NCBI GenBank assembly: GCA_025924495.1
Contig: JAICIG010000175.1
Location: 1-14,761 of the forward strand
DNA length: 14,761 nt
DNA from: Pirellulales bacterium
GTDB lineage: Bacteria; Planctomycetota; Planctomycetia; Pirellulales; JAICIG01
Direction: 5' to 3'
Position 1 is the first letter of the stretch; every line of letters begins with the position of its first letter. Positions 6,926-13,798 of the stretch are shown here, piece by piece. The translations under genes were made by a program, and so were the position numbers. The notes beneath the pieces were generated by a model. It searched no databases and was not told the DNA's origin. It saw only the letters and a program-made list of their open reading frames with translations.

Positions 6926-8350
6926 ATGACATTAGTTCGATCATCCTGCTTCGCGATCGCTCTGGGGCTGCTGCTTTGTCTGCAATCTACGGCTACTGCG
7001 GATACGCCTCAGCGTCCTAACGTGCTGTTCATCGCCGTTGACGATTTGAATCATTGGGTTGGCTATCTGGGGCGCAACCGGCAGACGAAGACGCCGAACA
7101 TCGACCGCCTCGCTGCGCGCGGCGTGCGGTTCACTCGCAGCTATTGCGCCGCGCCAGTTTGCAATCCCTCGCGCGCGGCTTTGATGTCGGGTCTGCGCCC
7201 GTTCTCCTCGGGCGTGTATGACAACGACGACGATTGGCGGACGGCGATCTCCGCGGACCTGCCGTTGACAACGGCTTTCCGCCGGGCCGGCTATTACGTC
7301 GCCGGCGCCGGCAAGATTTATCATGAGGCATTCGCACGACGAAGCGAGTGGGACGATTACCTGGCAAAGCCGGGCGCCGATCCGAGGCCGACGGGCGACA
7401 CCGGCGTGGGCGGCATTAAATTCGCCCCGCTCGACTGCCGCGATGAGGACTTGCGCGAAGGGAAGATTGTGCAGTATGGCATTGACCAACTCAAAAAACG
7501 GCACGATAGACCCTTCTTTCTGGCCGTGGGTCTGCACAAGCCTCACATGCCGTGGAATGTTCCGCGCAAGTATTTTGACCTGCATCCGCTCGCCGAGATC
7601 GAACTTCCACCCACTCGCGATGATGATCTGGCCGATATTCCTCCCGCCGGCGTGCGCATGGCTCGTCCCGAAGGAGACCACCGTGCGATCCTCGAATCGG
7701 GCCACTGGAAGGAGGCGGTGCAGGCTTATCTGGCCGCTATTTCCTACGCCGACGCAATGATCGGTCGCTTGCTCGACGCCTTCGATCAAAGCGCTTATCG
7801 AGAAAACACGGTGATCGTGTTCTGGGGCGACCATGGCTGGCATCTGGGCGAGAAGCAACATTGGCGCAAATTCGCGCTGTGGGAAGAAGCGACTCGGGCC
7901 CCGCTGATTTGGGTTGCGCCCGGCGTGACGAAGCCAGGCGGAGTCTGTGAGCGGACCGTCGATTTCATGGCCATCTACCCTACATTGACGGATCTCTGCG
8001 GCATTGCAACGCCGACCCACGTTCAAGGCAAAAGCATTCGCCGCTTATTGGCCGACCCGCACGCAGCATGGGAGGAGCCGGCAGTCACGACATTCCGCTT
8101 CAACAATCATGCGGTCCGCAATGAAGGCTGGCGCTACATTCGTTATGCCGACGGAGGCGAAGAGCTGTACGACGAGACAGCGGATCCATATGAATGGACC
8201 AACGTCGCCGACGTCGCCAGGTTCGCTTCGCAGAAGGCGAAGCTAGCTGAATATCTGCCTCAAAAAAATGCCGCCGATATCAACGCGGATACACGATCGG
8301 AATCGCCTCGAGCTAACCGGCGCAGGGCGAACAAACCGCGCGGTTCCTAG
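6926..8350 (+). CDS. Exported sulfatase, iduronate-2-sulfatase-like
   Basis: The product is 474 residues and hydrolyses sulfate esters, probably on a polysaccharide. The ATG at 6926 has GGGAG 9 bases upstream and starts a signal peptide (VRSSCFAIALGLLLCLQSTATA, cleavage near residue 25); the frame is open further upstream without a ribosome site. Type I sulfatase features are complete: metal ligands Asp39-Asp40 in AVDDLN, the formylglycine motif CNPSR with Cys79 to be oxidised, LHKPHMPW in the middle, and FWGDHGWHLGEKQHW with Asp302-His303. The C-terminal ELYDETADPYEWTN segment is typical of the iduronate-2-sulfatase branch. The last 30 residues are a basic, low-complexity tail. A formylglycine-generating enzyme or anaerobic sulfatase-maturing enzyme is needed but is not in this window. 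Substrate unknown. It follows a carbohydrate-binding-like membrane protein on the same strand, 178 bases away. Confidence 0.93.
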   Translation: MTLVRSSCFAIALGLLLCLQSTATADTPQRPNVLFIAVDDLNHWVGYLGRNRQTKTPNIDRLAARGVRFTRSYCAAPVCNPSRAALMSGLRPFSSGVYDNDDDWRTAISADLPLTTAFRRAGYYVAGAGKIYHEAFARRSEWDDYLAKPGADPRPTGDTGVGGIKFAPLDCRDEDLREGKIVQYGIDQLKKRHDRPFFLAVGLHKPHMPWNVPRKYFDLHPLAEIELPPTRDDDLADIPPAGVRMARPEGDHRAILESGHWKEAVQAYLAAISYADAMIGRLLDAFDQSAYRENTVIVFWGDHGWHLGEKQHWRKFALWEEATRAPLIWVAPGVTKPGGVCERTVDFMAIYPTLTDLCGIATPTHVQGKSIRRLLADPHAAWEEPAVTTFRFNNHAVRNEGWRYIRYADGGEELYDETADPYEWTNVADVARFASQKAKLAEYLPQKNAADINADTRSESPRANRRRANKPRGS

Positions 8351-8738
8351 GCGGAATCTGATGCCTGCTGGCGCGACCGCAGCAATGTGTCGGGTCGCAC
8401 ATACATTTCGCATACTGCTTGCACTCGGCGCGGAGTCTACGACGCGCGTCATCTGCTTCAAATTACCTTCAATCGAGGGTCTCGCTCCAGCTCTGTGGCG
8501 GGGAACTTTTCTTCTGCGATGCCAAGATGCACGAAGTCCTGATGTACGTCTAATGCCGCTTAAATAATCGCCGCTTAGCTTGTTGCCGTCGGCATTCAGT
8601 TGCGGGCAGTTGCTTAGACCGAAAAACGCCGGTTGACAGCGAGGGCGTCGCATAGACGTTGGATTCGCCTTTCGAAGATCAGCGTCTAGCATTCCGGCGC
8701 GCGGCAACTCCTGCAAGTAGTTCATTCAGGAGAAGCAG
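8351..8738 (+). other. Non-coding region upstream of the pseudopilin
   Basis: There is no supportable gene in these 388 bases. Short direct repeats stand out: GCCGCTTA at 8555-8562 and again at 8570-8577, and CAGTTGC at 8597-8603 and 8607-8613, the latter exactly 10 bases apart. A TTGACA hexamer at 8633-8638 could be a -35 element, but no TATAAT-like box lies 16-18 bases downstream. A short hairpin over the ribosome site lies at its end. The promoter of the pseudopilin operon is presumably here. Confidence 0.5.
8708..8732 (+). promoter_or_regulatory. Hairpin covering the pseudopilin ribosome-binding site
   Basis: CTCCTG (8708-8713) is perfectly complementary to CAGGAG (8727-8732), which contains the Shine-Dalgarno core AGGAG of the ATG at 8739. 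The loop is 13 bases. If folded in the mRNA, this 6-bp stem would hide the ribosome site, so translation could depend on RNA structure. The stem is short and could be chance, because any upstream CTCCT can pair with an AGGAG. Confidence 0.35.
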
Positions 8739-9686
8739 ATGAAGAGAGCATCCGAATCGCGGTCGCACTATGCCTTTACGTTAGTCGAACTATTGGTGGT
8801 CATCGCCATCGTCGGCATTTTGATCGCGCTGTTGCTGCCCGCCGTGCAGATGGCGCGCGAGGCCGCACGTCGATCGCAGTGCACCAATAATCTGAAGAAC
8901 ATCGGGCTGGCGATGCATAATTACCACGATCTGTTTGGCGGTTTCCCCTACGGATTCGACGACCACGAGACATTGTGGAGCGCCATGATCCTCCCGCAGA
9001 TCGAACAGACGAATATGTACGGCGCATTGCAATTTACGGAATCTGGCCCGGGCAACTGGGATTCCGGCTCGGCCAATACGACGGCGTGCGGCACGCTCAT
9101 TCCGGTATTGCGATGCCCCACCATGGACATCGCCGAGCACATCACGAACAACGGCATCCCAGGCCGAGTGCCTGTGAGCTATCGAGGTTGTGCCGGCTCC
9201 AACGTCTATTCGGATGACGCGAGCACCATCCCTGCAAGTGCGCCCGCGGGCGCCATGGCGCTGGAACAGGTTCCCTTGAACGGCATGTTCTACGGTTGCA
9301 GCAAGGTTCGTCTGGCCGACGTCATGGACGGCAGCAGCAATACAATCTTGATCGGCGAATCGTATACCGACACCTATGTGAAGGACGGGCAGGAGATGGA
9401 TTTCTGGCAGCTCGGCTCGCCGCAGACGGGCGGCTGGGTTCCGGGCGGAACCGGCGGCACGGAATACAGCGAAGGTCTCGGTTCAACCGGTCCCAAGATC
9501 AATAGCCGGCTCGATCCTGCGATTCCCGGCGTGATCATGGAAGTGTCGTTCGGCAGCTATCATCCGGGAGGAGCCAACTTCACCTTCGCGGACGGTTCGG
9601 TGCGTTTCCTCCCCGAAAGCATCAACCTCGCCATCTATCAGGCGCTAGGTTCGCGGAACGGCAACGAGGCGGTGGGAGATTTCTAG
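8739..9686 (+). CDS. DUF1559-type pseudopilin (prepilin N-terminus, H-x9-DG C-terminus)
   Basis: The product is 315 residues. AGGAG lies 7 bases before the ATG. The N-terminus is a type IV prepilin signal: a 12-residue leader, then FTLVELLVVIAIVGIL with Phe13 at +1 and Glu17 at +5. The residue at -1 is Ala12 rather than Gly, a common variant. A long hydrophobic helix continues to LLPAVQMAREAARR. The DUF1559 body follows (SQCTNNLKNIGLAMHNYHD at its start). The C-terminus carries SYHPGGANFTFADGSV, matching the H-x9-DG motif that defines this planctomycete-rich family. Such proteins occur in many copies per genome and are thought to be processed by a prepilin peptidase and held in or through the inner membrane; their roles are largely unknown. 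It is the first gene of a probable three-gene operon with a lipoprotein and a PhoD-like phosphatase. Confidence 0.95.
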   Translation: MKRASESRSHYAFTLVELLVVIAIVGILIALLLPAVQMAREAARRSQCTNNLKNIGLAMHNYHDLFGGFPYGFDDHETLWSAMILPQIEQTNMYGALQFTESGPGNWDSGSANTTACGTLIPVLRCPTMDIAEHITNNGIPGRVPVSYRGCAGSNVYSDDASTIPASAPAGAMALEQVPLNGMFYGCSKVRLADVMDGSSNTILIGESYTDTYVKDGQEMDFWQLGSPQTGGWVPGGTGGTEYSEGLGSTGPKINSRLDPAIPGVIMEVSFGSYHPGGANFTFADGSVRFLPESINLAIYQALGSRNGNEAVGDF

Positions 9687-9722
9687 CCAGCCAGGTCGAT
9701 TGCATCGCGCGGGTTGTCCGTC

Positions 9723-9769
9723 CTCAGTTCGCCTCATGGCGATCGTCCGAACTCAGAAGAGGTTTTTTT
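9723..9769 (+). promoter_or_regulatory. Hairpin plus T7 run, possible attenuator
   Basis: AGTTCG (9726-9731) pairs with CGAACT (9748-9753); after one C-C mismatch the stem continues for two more pairs (9723-9724 with 9755-9756). Seven Ts follow at 9763-9769, after the purine-rich AAGAGG. It resembles a weak terminator placed just before the lipoprotein start, which could lower expression of downstream genes relative to the pseudopilin. The gap between stem and T-run is longer than in classical terminators. Confidence 0.3.
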
Positions 9770-9772
9770 GGT

Positions 9773-10219
9773 ATGCACAAGTCGTTGATCGTTTTTGCCG
9801 CGCTGCTGGTTCTACCTTCCGTCGCGGGATGTTATCGAGCGCCGCACATGGATTACAGCGCGGTGAATCTGGTGCAGGCGCATGGCGTCGTAACGTTGGA
9901 TCAACAGCCATTGGCCCAAGCGACGGTCGTCTTTGAAGCGCCTGACAAGCAGTTTTCTTTTGCCACGACCGATGCCGCGGGGAAATACGCCTTGCAGTTC
10001 GACTCGGACCAGCGCGGCGTAACGCCGGGGCCCAAAATCGTTCGCATTCGTACGACTGGTCCGATCGGCGAAGAAGCCGAGAGCACTGCCGAGGATGGCA
10101 CGGCCCCGCCGGCGACTGCCGCCGAGCGCGTGCCCGTTCGCTACAATCGTCAATCCGAGCTGAAAGTTGACGTCAGCCCCGATCGGAATGAGTATAACTT
10201 TGACCTGACGTCGCAGTAA
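9773..10219 (+). CDS. Lipoprotein with carboxypeptidase-regulatory-like fold
   Basis: The product is 148 residues. AAGAGG lies about 10 bases before the ATG, with a T7 run in between. The signal peptide ends in a canonical lipobox V-A-G-C with Cys20. The mature part opens with AHGVVTLDQQPLAQATVVFE and then TTDAAGKYALQF, the pattern of carboxypeptidase regulatory-like / transthyretin-like beta-sandwiches (V-x-G-x-V-T-L-D-x-x-P-L...A-x-V-x-F). A Thr/Ala/Glu-rich stretch and a final beta strand (VPVRYNRQSELKVDV) complete it. Small lipoproteins of this kind commonly follow DUF1559 pseudopilin genes in planctomycetes, which fits the gap of only 86 bases here. They may be structural partners; no enzyme activity is expected. 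The next gene, PhoD-like, starts 47 bases later. Confidence 0.88.
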   Translation: MHKSLIVFAALLVLPSVAGCYRAPHMDYSAVNLVQAHGVVTLDQQPLAQATVVFEAPDKQFSFATTDAAGKYALQFDSDQRGVTPGPKIVRIRTTGPIGEEAESTAEDGTAPPATAAERVPVRYNRQSELKVDVSPDRNEYNFDLTSQ

Positions 10220-10266
10220 CTGCGTCATCAGGCCGCTCACCGCCCTATTTGATTCCGGAGTCTCGC

Positions 10267-11844
10267 ATGTTCTGGCCGGCAGACGCTTATAGTCCATACT
10301 CGATGATCAATCGTCGCTCGTTTTTGGCGGCGAGCAGCTCGTTGGCGGCGGCCTCGATCTGGGCTTCGCGCGCTGAAGGAGTCGTGCGTCGCCAGGCGCG
10401 GTTCGAGGGCTATCCATTTTCGCTTGGCGTGGCTTCAGGCGATCCGTCGGCCGATGGTTTTGTGATCTGGACCAGACTGGCTCCCAAGCCGCTGGAAGAC
10501 GGCGGCATGCCTGCCGAAGTAGTCGAGATCGACTGGCAAGTCGCTGAAGACGAGCAGATGTCGAAGATCGTTCGCAGCGGCAAGACCGTCGCCACGCCCG
10601 ACTGGGCTCATTCGGTGCATGTAGAAGTCGCCGGATTGCGGCCCGACCGTTGGTACTTCTACCAATTCCGCGCCGGCGGAGAGATTAGTCCCGTCGGTCG
10701 CTCTCGCACCTTCCCCGCGGCTGATGCTTTGAACGAGAAGCTGCGATTCGCTTTTGCCTCGTGCCAGCATTACGAGTCCGGATATTTCACCGCCTACGAT
10801 CACATGCGCAATGAAGATCTCGATCTCGTCATCCATCTGGGCGACTACATTTACGAGGGTGCGGCGCGCGACGACCAGGTTCGCAAGCACAATAGCTTGG
10901 AAATCGATTCGCTCGACGACTATCGCAACCGCCACGCTCTCTACAAAACCGATCCGGCCCTGCAAGCGATGCACCTGGCGCATCCCTGGCTCGTCGCCTG
11001 GGATGATCACGAGTTCGACAATAACTACGCGAATGATATTTCCGAGCATGCCGGCGTTCCGCGCGATGAATTTCTGCAGCGCAGGGCGCGCGCCTACCAG
11101 GCCTATTACGAGCACATGCCTCTGCGAAGGAGTTCGCTGCCGCAAGGGCCCGACATGCCGATCTATCGCCGCGTTCCGTTTGGCCGGTTAGCGGAATTCT
11201 TTGTGCTTGACACGCGGCAGTACCGCACCGATCAGCCCTGCGGCGACGGTCGCAAAGAACCCTGCGAAGCCGTCTACGATCCGCAAGCCACGTTGCTTGG
11301 GGATCGACAAGAACAATGGTTGCTCGGCGGGCTTTCCGATTCGGCCGGGCGTTGGAACGTGCTAGCGCAGCAAGTGATGATGGCTCGTGTCGATCGCGGC
11401 CCGGGCGACAAGACGGCCTACAGCATGGACCAATGGCCCGGCTACGAAGTCAGCCGCCGCAGGTTGCTTAAGGCGATTCACGATCGCGGAGTTTCCAATC
11501 CGCTCGTGCTCACCGGCGACATTCATAGCAACTGGGCCAATGACCTGATCGCCGATTTTGACGATCTCGATTCGAAAATCGTCGCCTCGGAGTTTGTCGG
11601 CACGTCGATCACTTCGGGCGGCAATGGCGCGGCGGAGCCGAAATACCTGGCCGACATGCTCAGCGAAAATCCCTTTGTCAGGTTTCACAACACCGAGCGA
11701 GGTTATGTGACTTGCGAGGTAACGCCGGAGCAATGCCGCGCGGACTACCGCGTTGTCGAATACGTTACGCGCCCAGGCGCTGCCATCGCCACTCGGGCGT
11801 CGTTCGTTGTCGAGAATGGCAAGCCCGGATTGCAGGAAGCGTAA
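10267..11844 (+). CDS. phoD: PhoD-type alkaline phosphatase/phosphodiesterase, Tat-exported
   Basis: The product is 525 residues. The ATG at 10267 has GGAG 6 bases upstream; an in-frame TTG at 10249 and an ATG at 10303 lack such sites. The N-terminus carries a twin-arginine signal, INRRSFLAAS (Arg16-Arg17), with cleavage near ASRA (residue 36), as expected for a metalloenzyme exported folded. A PhoD_N-like beta domain (residues about 45-155) precedes the metallophosphatase core: FASCQHYESG with Cys166, HLGDYIYEG with Asp193, WDDHEFDNNY with Asp246-Asp247-His248, FFVLDTRQYR, and LTGDIHSNW with Asp418 and His420. In characterised PhoD these residues bind Fe3+ and Ca2+. It hydrolyses phosphate mono- and diesters outside the cytoplasm. 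It is the last gene of the pseudopilin-lipoprotein run, an uncommon neighbour for a phosphatase. I see no clear Pho-box upstream. Confidence 0.93.
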   Translation: MFWPADAYSPYSMINRRSFLAASSSLAAASIWASRAEGVVRRQARFEGYPFSLGVASGDPSADGFVIWTRLAPKPLEDGGMPAEVVEIDWQVAEDEQMSKIVRSGKTVATPDWAHSVHVEVAGLRPDRWYFYQFRAGGEISPVGRSRTFPAADALNEKLRFAFASCQHYESGYFTAYDHMRNEDLDLVIHLGDYIYEGAARDDQVRKHNSLEIDSLDDYRNRHALYKTDPALQAMHLAHPWLVAWDDHEFDNNYANDISEHAGVPRDEFLQRRARAYQAYYEHMPLRRSSLPQGPDMPIYRRVPFGRLAEFFVLDTRQYRTDQPCGDGRKEPCEAVYDPQATLLGDRQEQWLLGGLSDSAGRWNVLAQQVMMARVDRGPGDKTAYSMDQWPGYEVSRRRLLKAIHDRGVSNPLVLTGDIHSNWANDLIADFDDLDSKIVASEFVGTSITSGGNGAAEPKYLADMLSENPFVRFHNTERGYVTCEVTPEQCRADYRVVEYVTRPGAAIATRASFVVENGKPGLQEA

Positions 11845-11889
11845 AAGGCCTTGGCTTCAATACGGCAATAGCCGCTCGATCGTTCTTGG

Positions 11890-11913
11890 CGTGCTGGAAC
11901 AATGGCCAGTACG
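11890..11913. terminator. Terminator-like hairpin after phoD
   Basis: CGTGCTGG (11890-11897) pairs with CCAGTACG (11906-11913) with one G-T wobble around an 8-base loop. TTATTCC follows on the plus strand. It sits 46 bases after the phoD stop and 49 bases before the stop of the convergent gene, so it could serve both. Confidence 0.45.
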
Positions 11914-11961
11914 TTATTCCTCGCTGTTCAGCGGATCGCAAATCGCGCTGATATTTACTTG

Positions 11962-12684
11962 CTAGGCCGCCTTACGGCGCTTTCTGGCCTTGATGGACGG
12001 GGCGAACTGATAGAGCAGCGAGTTGCCCTGTTTGCCGACCTGCAAGGCGGCGCCGGTTTCCCGAAGGCAATAGGCGATGCGCTGAGCGAGGAACCGCTGC
12101 ACGTCGAGGTGTTCCGCCAGATGACCCGTGTGAAAGATCGTGGGCAACTCGCTCGAGGCCGCAGACGATCGCGCTGAAGCGAGCAGCGCGCGCAAGTCGG
12201 CCGCGGTTTTCAACCGGTGGGCGCCGTGAACCGTAGATAACTTCTGGTCTTCGACGACAAAATCGTTCTGGCGATATCGGCGTCGCCGGCCGTGGCCTGG
12301 ATAACGCCATTCTTCGATGTCGACCAGCACCAGCTCCAGCGTCAGTCGCGGATGGGGAAAGGCCTTCGTGAAGTAGACCAGTTCATCGAAGATGCTCAAC
12401 AGCGTCCCGCGTTTGGGGCTTTGCCGCTGATCGACGATCGGTCCTTGCTTGCGCTTTCGTTTGACCAGCAGTTTGTTGCAAACAATCGGTTTGACGACGC
12501 GCACCCGGTGTGCTTCGAGCAGAGACCGTACCTTGTTGCGGATGGCCGCCAGCGAGCCATGCTGGATCTCGACGAGTTCATCGCCGTCGATGACATCGAT
12601 CCGGTAATTGCCGTGCCGCACCTCGACTTGGGCCGCAGTGCCGGCATACAGCCGCTTCAGCTCGCGATGCAAAGAAGTTTCCAT
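11962..12684 (-). CDS. Conserved PD-(D/E)XK-like protein with C-terminal HTH-like region
   Basis: The product is 240 residues. I know similar proteins from planctomycetes only as a conserved hypothetical family. Residues 1-75 show a nuclease-like core pattern: Glu8 in the first helix, then GNYRIDVIDGDELVEIQHG with Asp30 and Glu39-x-Gln41, a variant of the D...(D/E)xK motif with Gln for Lys, then a helix (AAIRNKVRSLLE) and a strand (VRVVKPIV). A basic middle part carries EEWRYPGHGRRRR (124-136). Residues 185-227 (HTGHLAEHLD...RETGAALQVGKQGNSLLYQF) look like a helix-turn-helix or winged helix, and the tail is Lys/Arg-rich. DNA binding and possible cleavage are inference. No methylase or defence partner is adjacent. 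The ATG at 12684 lacks a strong ribosome site. Confidence 0.85.
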   Translation of the reverse strand: METSLHRELKRLYAGTAAQVEVRHGNYRIDVIDGDELVEIQHGSLAAIRNKVRSLLEAHRVRVVKPIVCNKLLVKRKRKQGPIVDQRQSPKRGTLLSIFDELVYFTKAFPHPRLTLELVLVDIEEWRYPGHGRRRRYRQNDFVVEDQKLSTVHGAHRLKTAADLRALLASARSSAASSELPTIFHTGHLAEHLDVQRFLAQRIAYCLRETGAALQVGKQGNSLLYQFAPSIKARKRRKAA

Positions 12685-12762
12685 GTCGGGTTGCCTGGCG
12701 GTCCATCGCCCTCGAACTGCCCGCGAATGCCTGACTTGGTAACAGGTTTGCAGACACGAGGC

Positions 12763-12809
12763 AATGCCGGGTCGCCAGCGCCGATTTGCGAGTTGTCTCG
12801 TCCGGCATT
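12763..12809. repeat. 8-bp inverted repeat in divergent promoter region
   Basis: AATGCCGG (12763-12770) and CCGGCATT (12802-12809) are perfect complements 31 bases apart, measured between arms. They lie between the divergent starts at 12684 and 12851. Spacing of about four helical turns between arm centres fits a pair of half-sites bound by a dimeric or looping regulator as well as it fits an RNA stem. Confidence 0.35.
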
Positions 12810-12850
12810 ACGATCGAACTTGTCCGATTTCGTCTCTGGGAGATATCTTT

Positions 12851-13129
12851 ATGAAAACGCCATTGAGACTGAGAATCTTTGTTATAGGACTGTCGTTGAT
12901 TGCGGCGGCATTGCTGGTCGGCTTCAAATCGTTCTCCGCCGCCGCCGACAAAGAACAAGCGGCCGGAAAATGGGATCGTTTGAAGATTGTGACGTATAGC
13001 AGCGGCCTGACGGGCTTTTTTGATCCCGACAGCGGCAAGCTTTACGTCTACGATTCCAACGTGGAGAAATGTTTTATCGAACGGCAACTCGTCAAGCTGG
13101 GCGAACCGCTCGAAAAGCTGAAAAACTAG
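12851..13129 (+). CDS. Small exported or anchored protein, unknown function
   Basis: The product is 92 residues. GGGAG lies 8 bases before the ATG, a strong site. The N-terminus is MKTPLRLR followed by a hydrophobic stretch (IFVIGLSLIAAALLVGF), then FSAAADKEQ, which could be a signal peptide cut near residue 31 or an uncleaved anchor. The remaining 60 residues form a compact beta-type unit (WDRLKIVTYSSGLTGFFDPD, then GKLYVYDSNVEKCFIERQLV). This resembles short repeats seen in planctomycete exported proteins where a value is reported as a 'Tyr-Val-Tyr-Asp' strand. It has one Cys and no catalytic motif. Its TAG stop overlaps the stop of convergent pyrE. Function unknown. Confidence 0.82.
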   Translation: MKTPLRLRIFVIGLSLIAAALLVGFKSFSAAADKEQAAGKWDRLKIVTYSSGLTGFFDPDSGKLYVYDSNVEKCFIERQLVKLGEPLEKLKN

Positions 13130-13677
13130 CCCGGCGGCTCGATGCCGAAATCGCGAATCGTGAGCAGGCTTTCGAACGGATAGCCGCGAGACTCAAAGGC
13201 CTGCCGGCCCCCTTCCATGCGGTCGATGATGGCGATCACACGGGTGACGACCAGCCCGAACTGTTCACAACGCTCGATTGCCTGCAGCGAGGAGCCGCCG
13301 GTGGTAACGACGTCTTCGACAATCGCCACGCGATCGCCCGGTTTCACGGGGCCTTCGATATAGCGCTCCGTGCCGTGTCCCTTAGCTTCTTTGCGCACCA
13401 GGAAACCGCAGAGCGGCTGGCCGCGCACGCCGGCAATAGTGACGACGGCGCCCGTGATCGGGTCGGCGCCGATGGACATGCCGCCGACCGCCTGGGGCAA
13501 GACATTGCCGAGCAGGTCAAGAATGCCTTCGCCTACCAGACGCGAGCCGGTTGCATCGAGCGTGACCTGCTTGCCATCCAGGTAATACTTGGCCTTTTTG
13601 CCCGAGGCGAGCGTGAAGTCGCCGAATTTCAACGCCTTCTCGCGGACCAACGTCATTAGCGCTAGCTTGTCGTACAC
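13126..13677 (-). CDS. pyrE: Orotate phosphoribosyltransferase
   Basis: The product is 183 residues and transfers phosphoribose from PRPP to orotate, giving orotidine 5'-phosphate in UMP synthesis. The N-terminal FGDFTLASGKKAKYYLDGK segment (residues 18-36) is typical of PyrE, as is GGMSIGADPITGAVV, and the PRPP signature VAIVEDVVTTGGSS spans about 117-130 with the acidic pair Glu121-Asp122. VRKEAKGHG is the flexible loop with catalytic Lys residues. The start is a GTG at 13677 (MYDKLALM); no strong ribosome site is visible, and ATG at residue 8 is a weaker alternative. A 5-bp hairpin (13706-13710 with 13717-13721) lies 29-44 bases upstream. The stop codon shares the palindrome CTAG with the stop of the convergent small gene. 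Confidence 0.94.
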   Translation of the reverse strand: MYDKLALMTLVREKALKFGDFTLASGKKAKYYLDGKQVTLDATGSRLVGEGILDLLGNVLPQAVGGMSIGADPITGAVVTIAGVRGQPLCGFLVRKEAKGHGTERYIEGPVKPGDRVAIVEDVVTTGGSSLQAIERCEQFGLVVTRVIAIIDRMEGGRQAFESRGYPFESLLTIRDFGIEPPG

Positions 13678-13765
13678 GGGGCGGTCTGGGGTTCGAGGGA
13701 GAAACGGGTCGCGATAGACCCTTTCTATACCACTCGTCCCGCCGCACGACTAGGACCCCACAAAC

Positions 13766-13797
13766 CGGGGCGCGAGGATTCCGGCGATCCGGCCCCG
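13766..13797 (-). terminator. Possible terminator after the L,D-transpeptidase gene
   Basis: On the minus strand CGGGGC pairs perfectly with GCCCCG (13792-13797 with 13766-13771), with a nested 4-bp GGAT/ATCC stem in the loop, followed by GTTTGTGG. It begins 2 bases after the stop of the transpeptidase gene, so it fits a terminator separating that gene from pyrE. The T-tract is poor. Confidence 0.35.
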
Positions 13798-13798
13798 T

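Noticed and set aside
6941..8026. A 361-residue minus-strand open frame
   Set aside because: It is antisense to the sulfatase, which has all catalytic motifs in the plus-strand frame.
8633..8638. TTGACA as a -35 promoter element
   Set aside because: No TATAAT-like hexamer is found 16-18 bases downstream (ACGTTG at 17), so I do not call a promoter.
8243..8725. A 160-residue minus-strand open frame over the non-coding leader
   Set aside because: No ribosome site, no hydrophobic or domain pattern, and it overlaps the end of the sulfatase gene antisense.
11962..13129. A two-gene defence or toxin-antitoxin system formed by the nuclease-like protein and the 92-residue protein
   Set aside because: The genes are divergent, the small product is exported rather than cytoplasmic, and no motif of a known antitoxin is seen, so they are unlikely to act as a pair.
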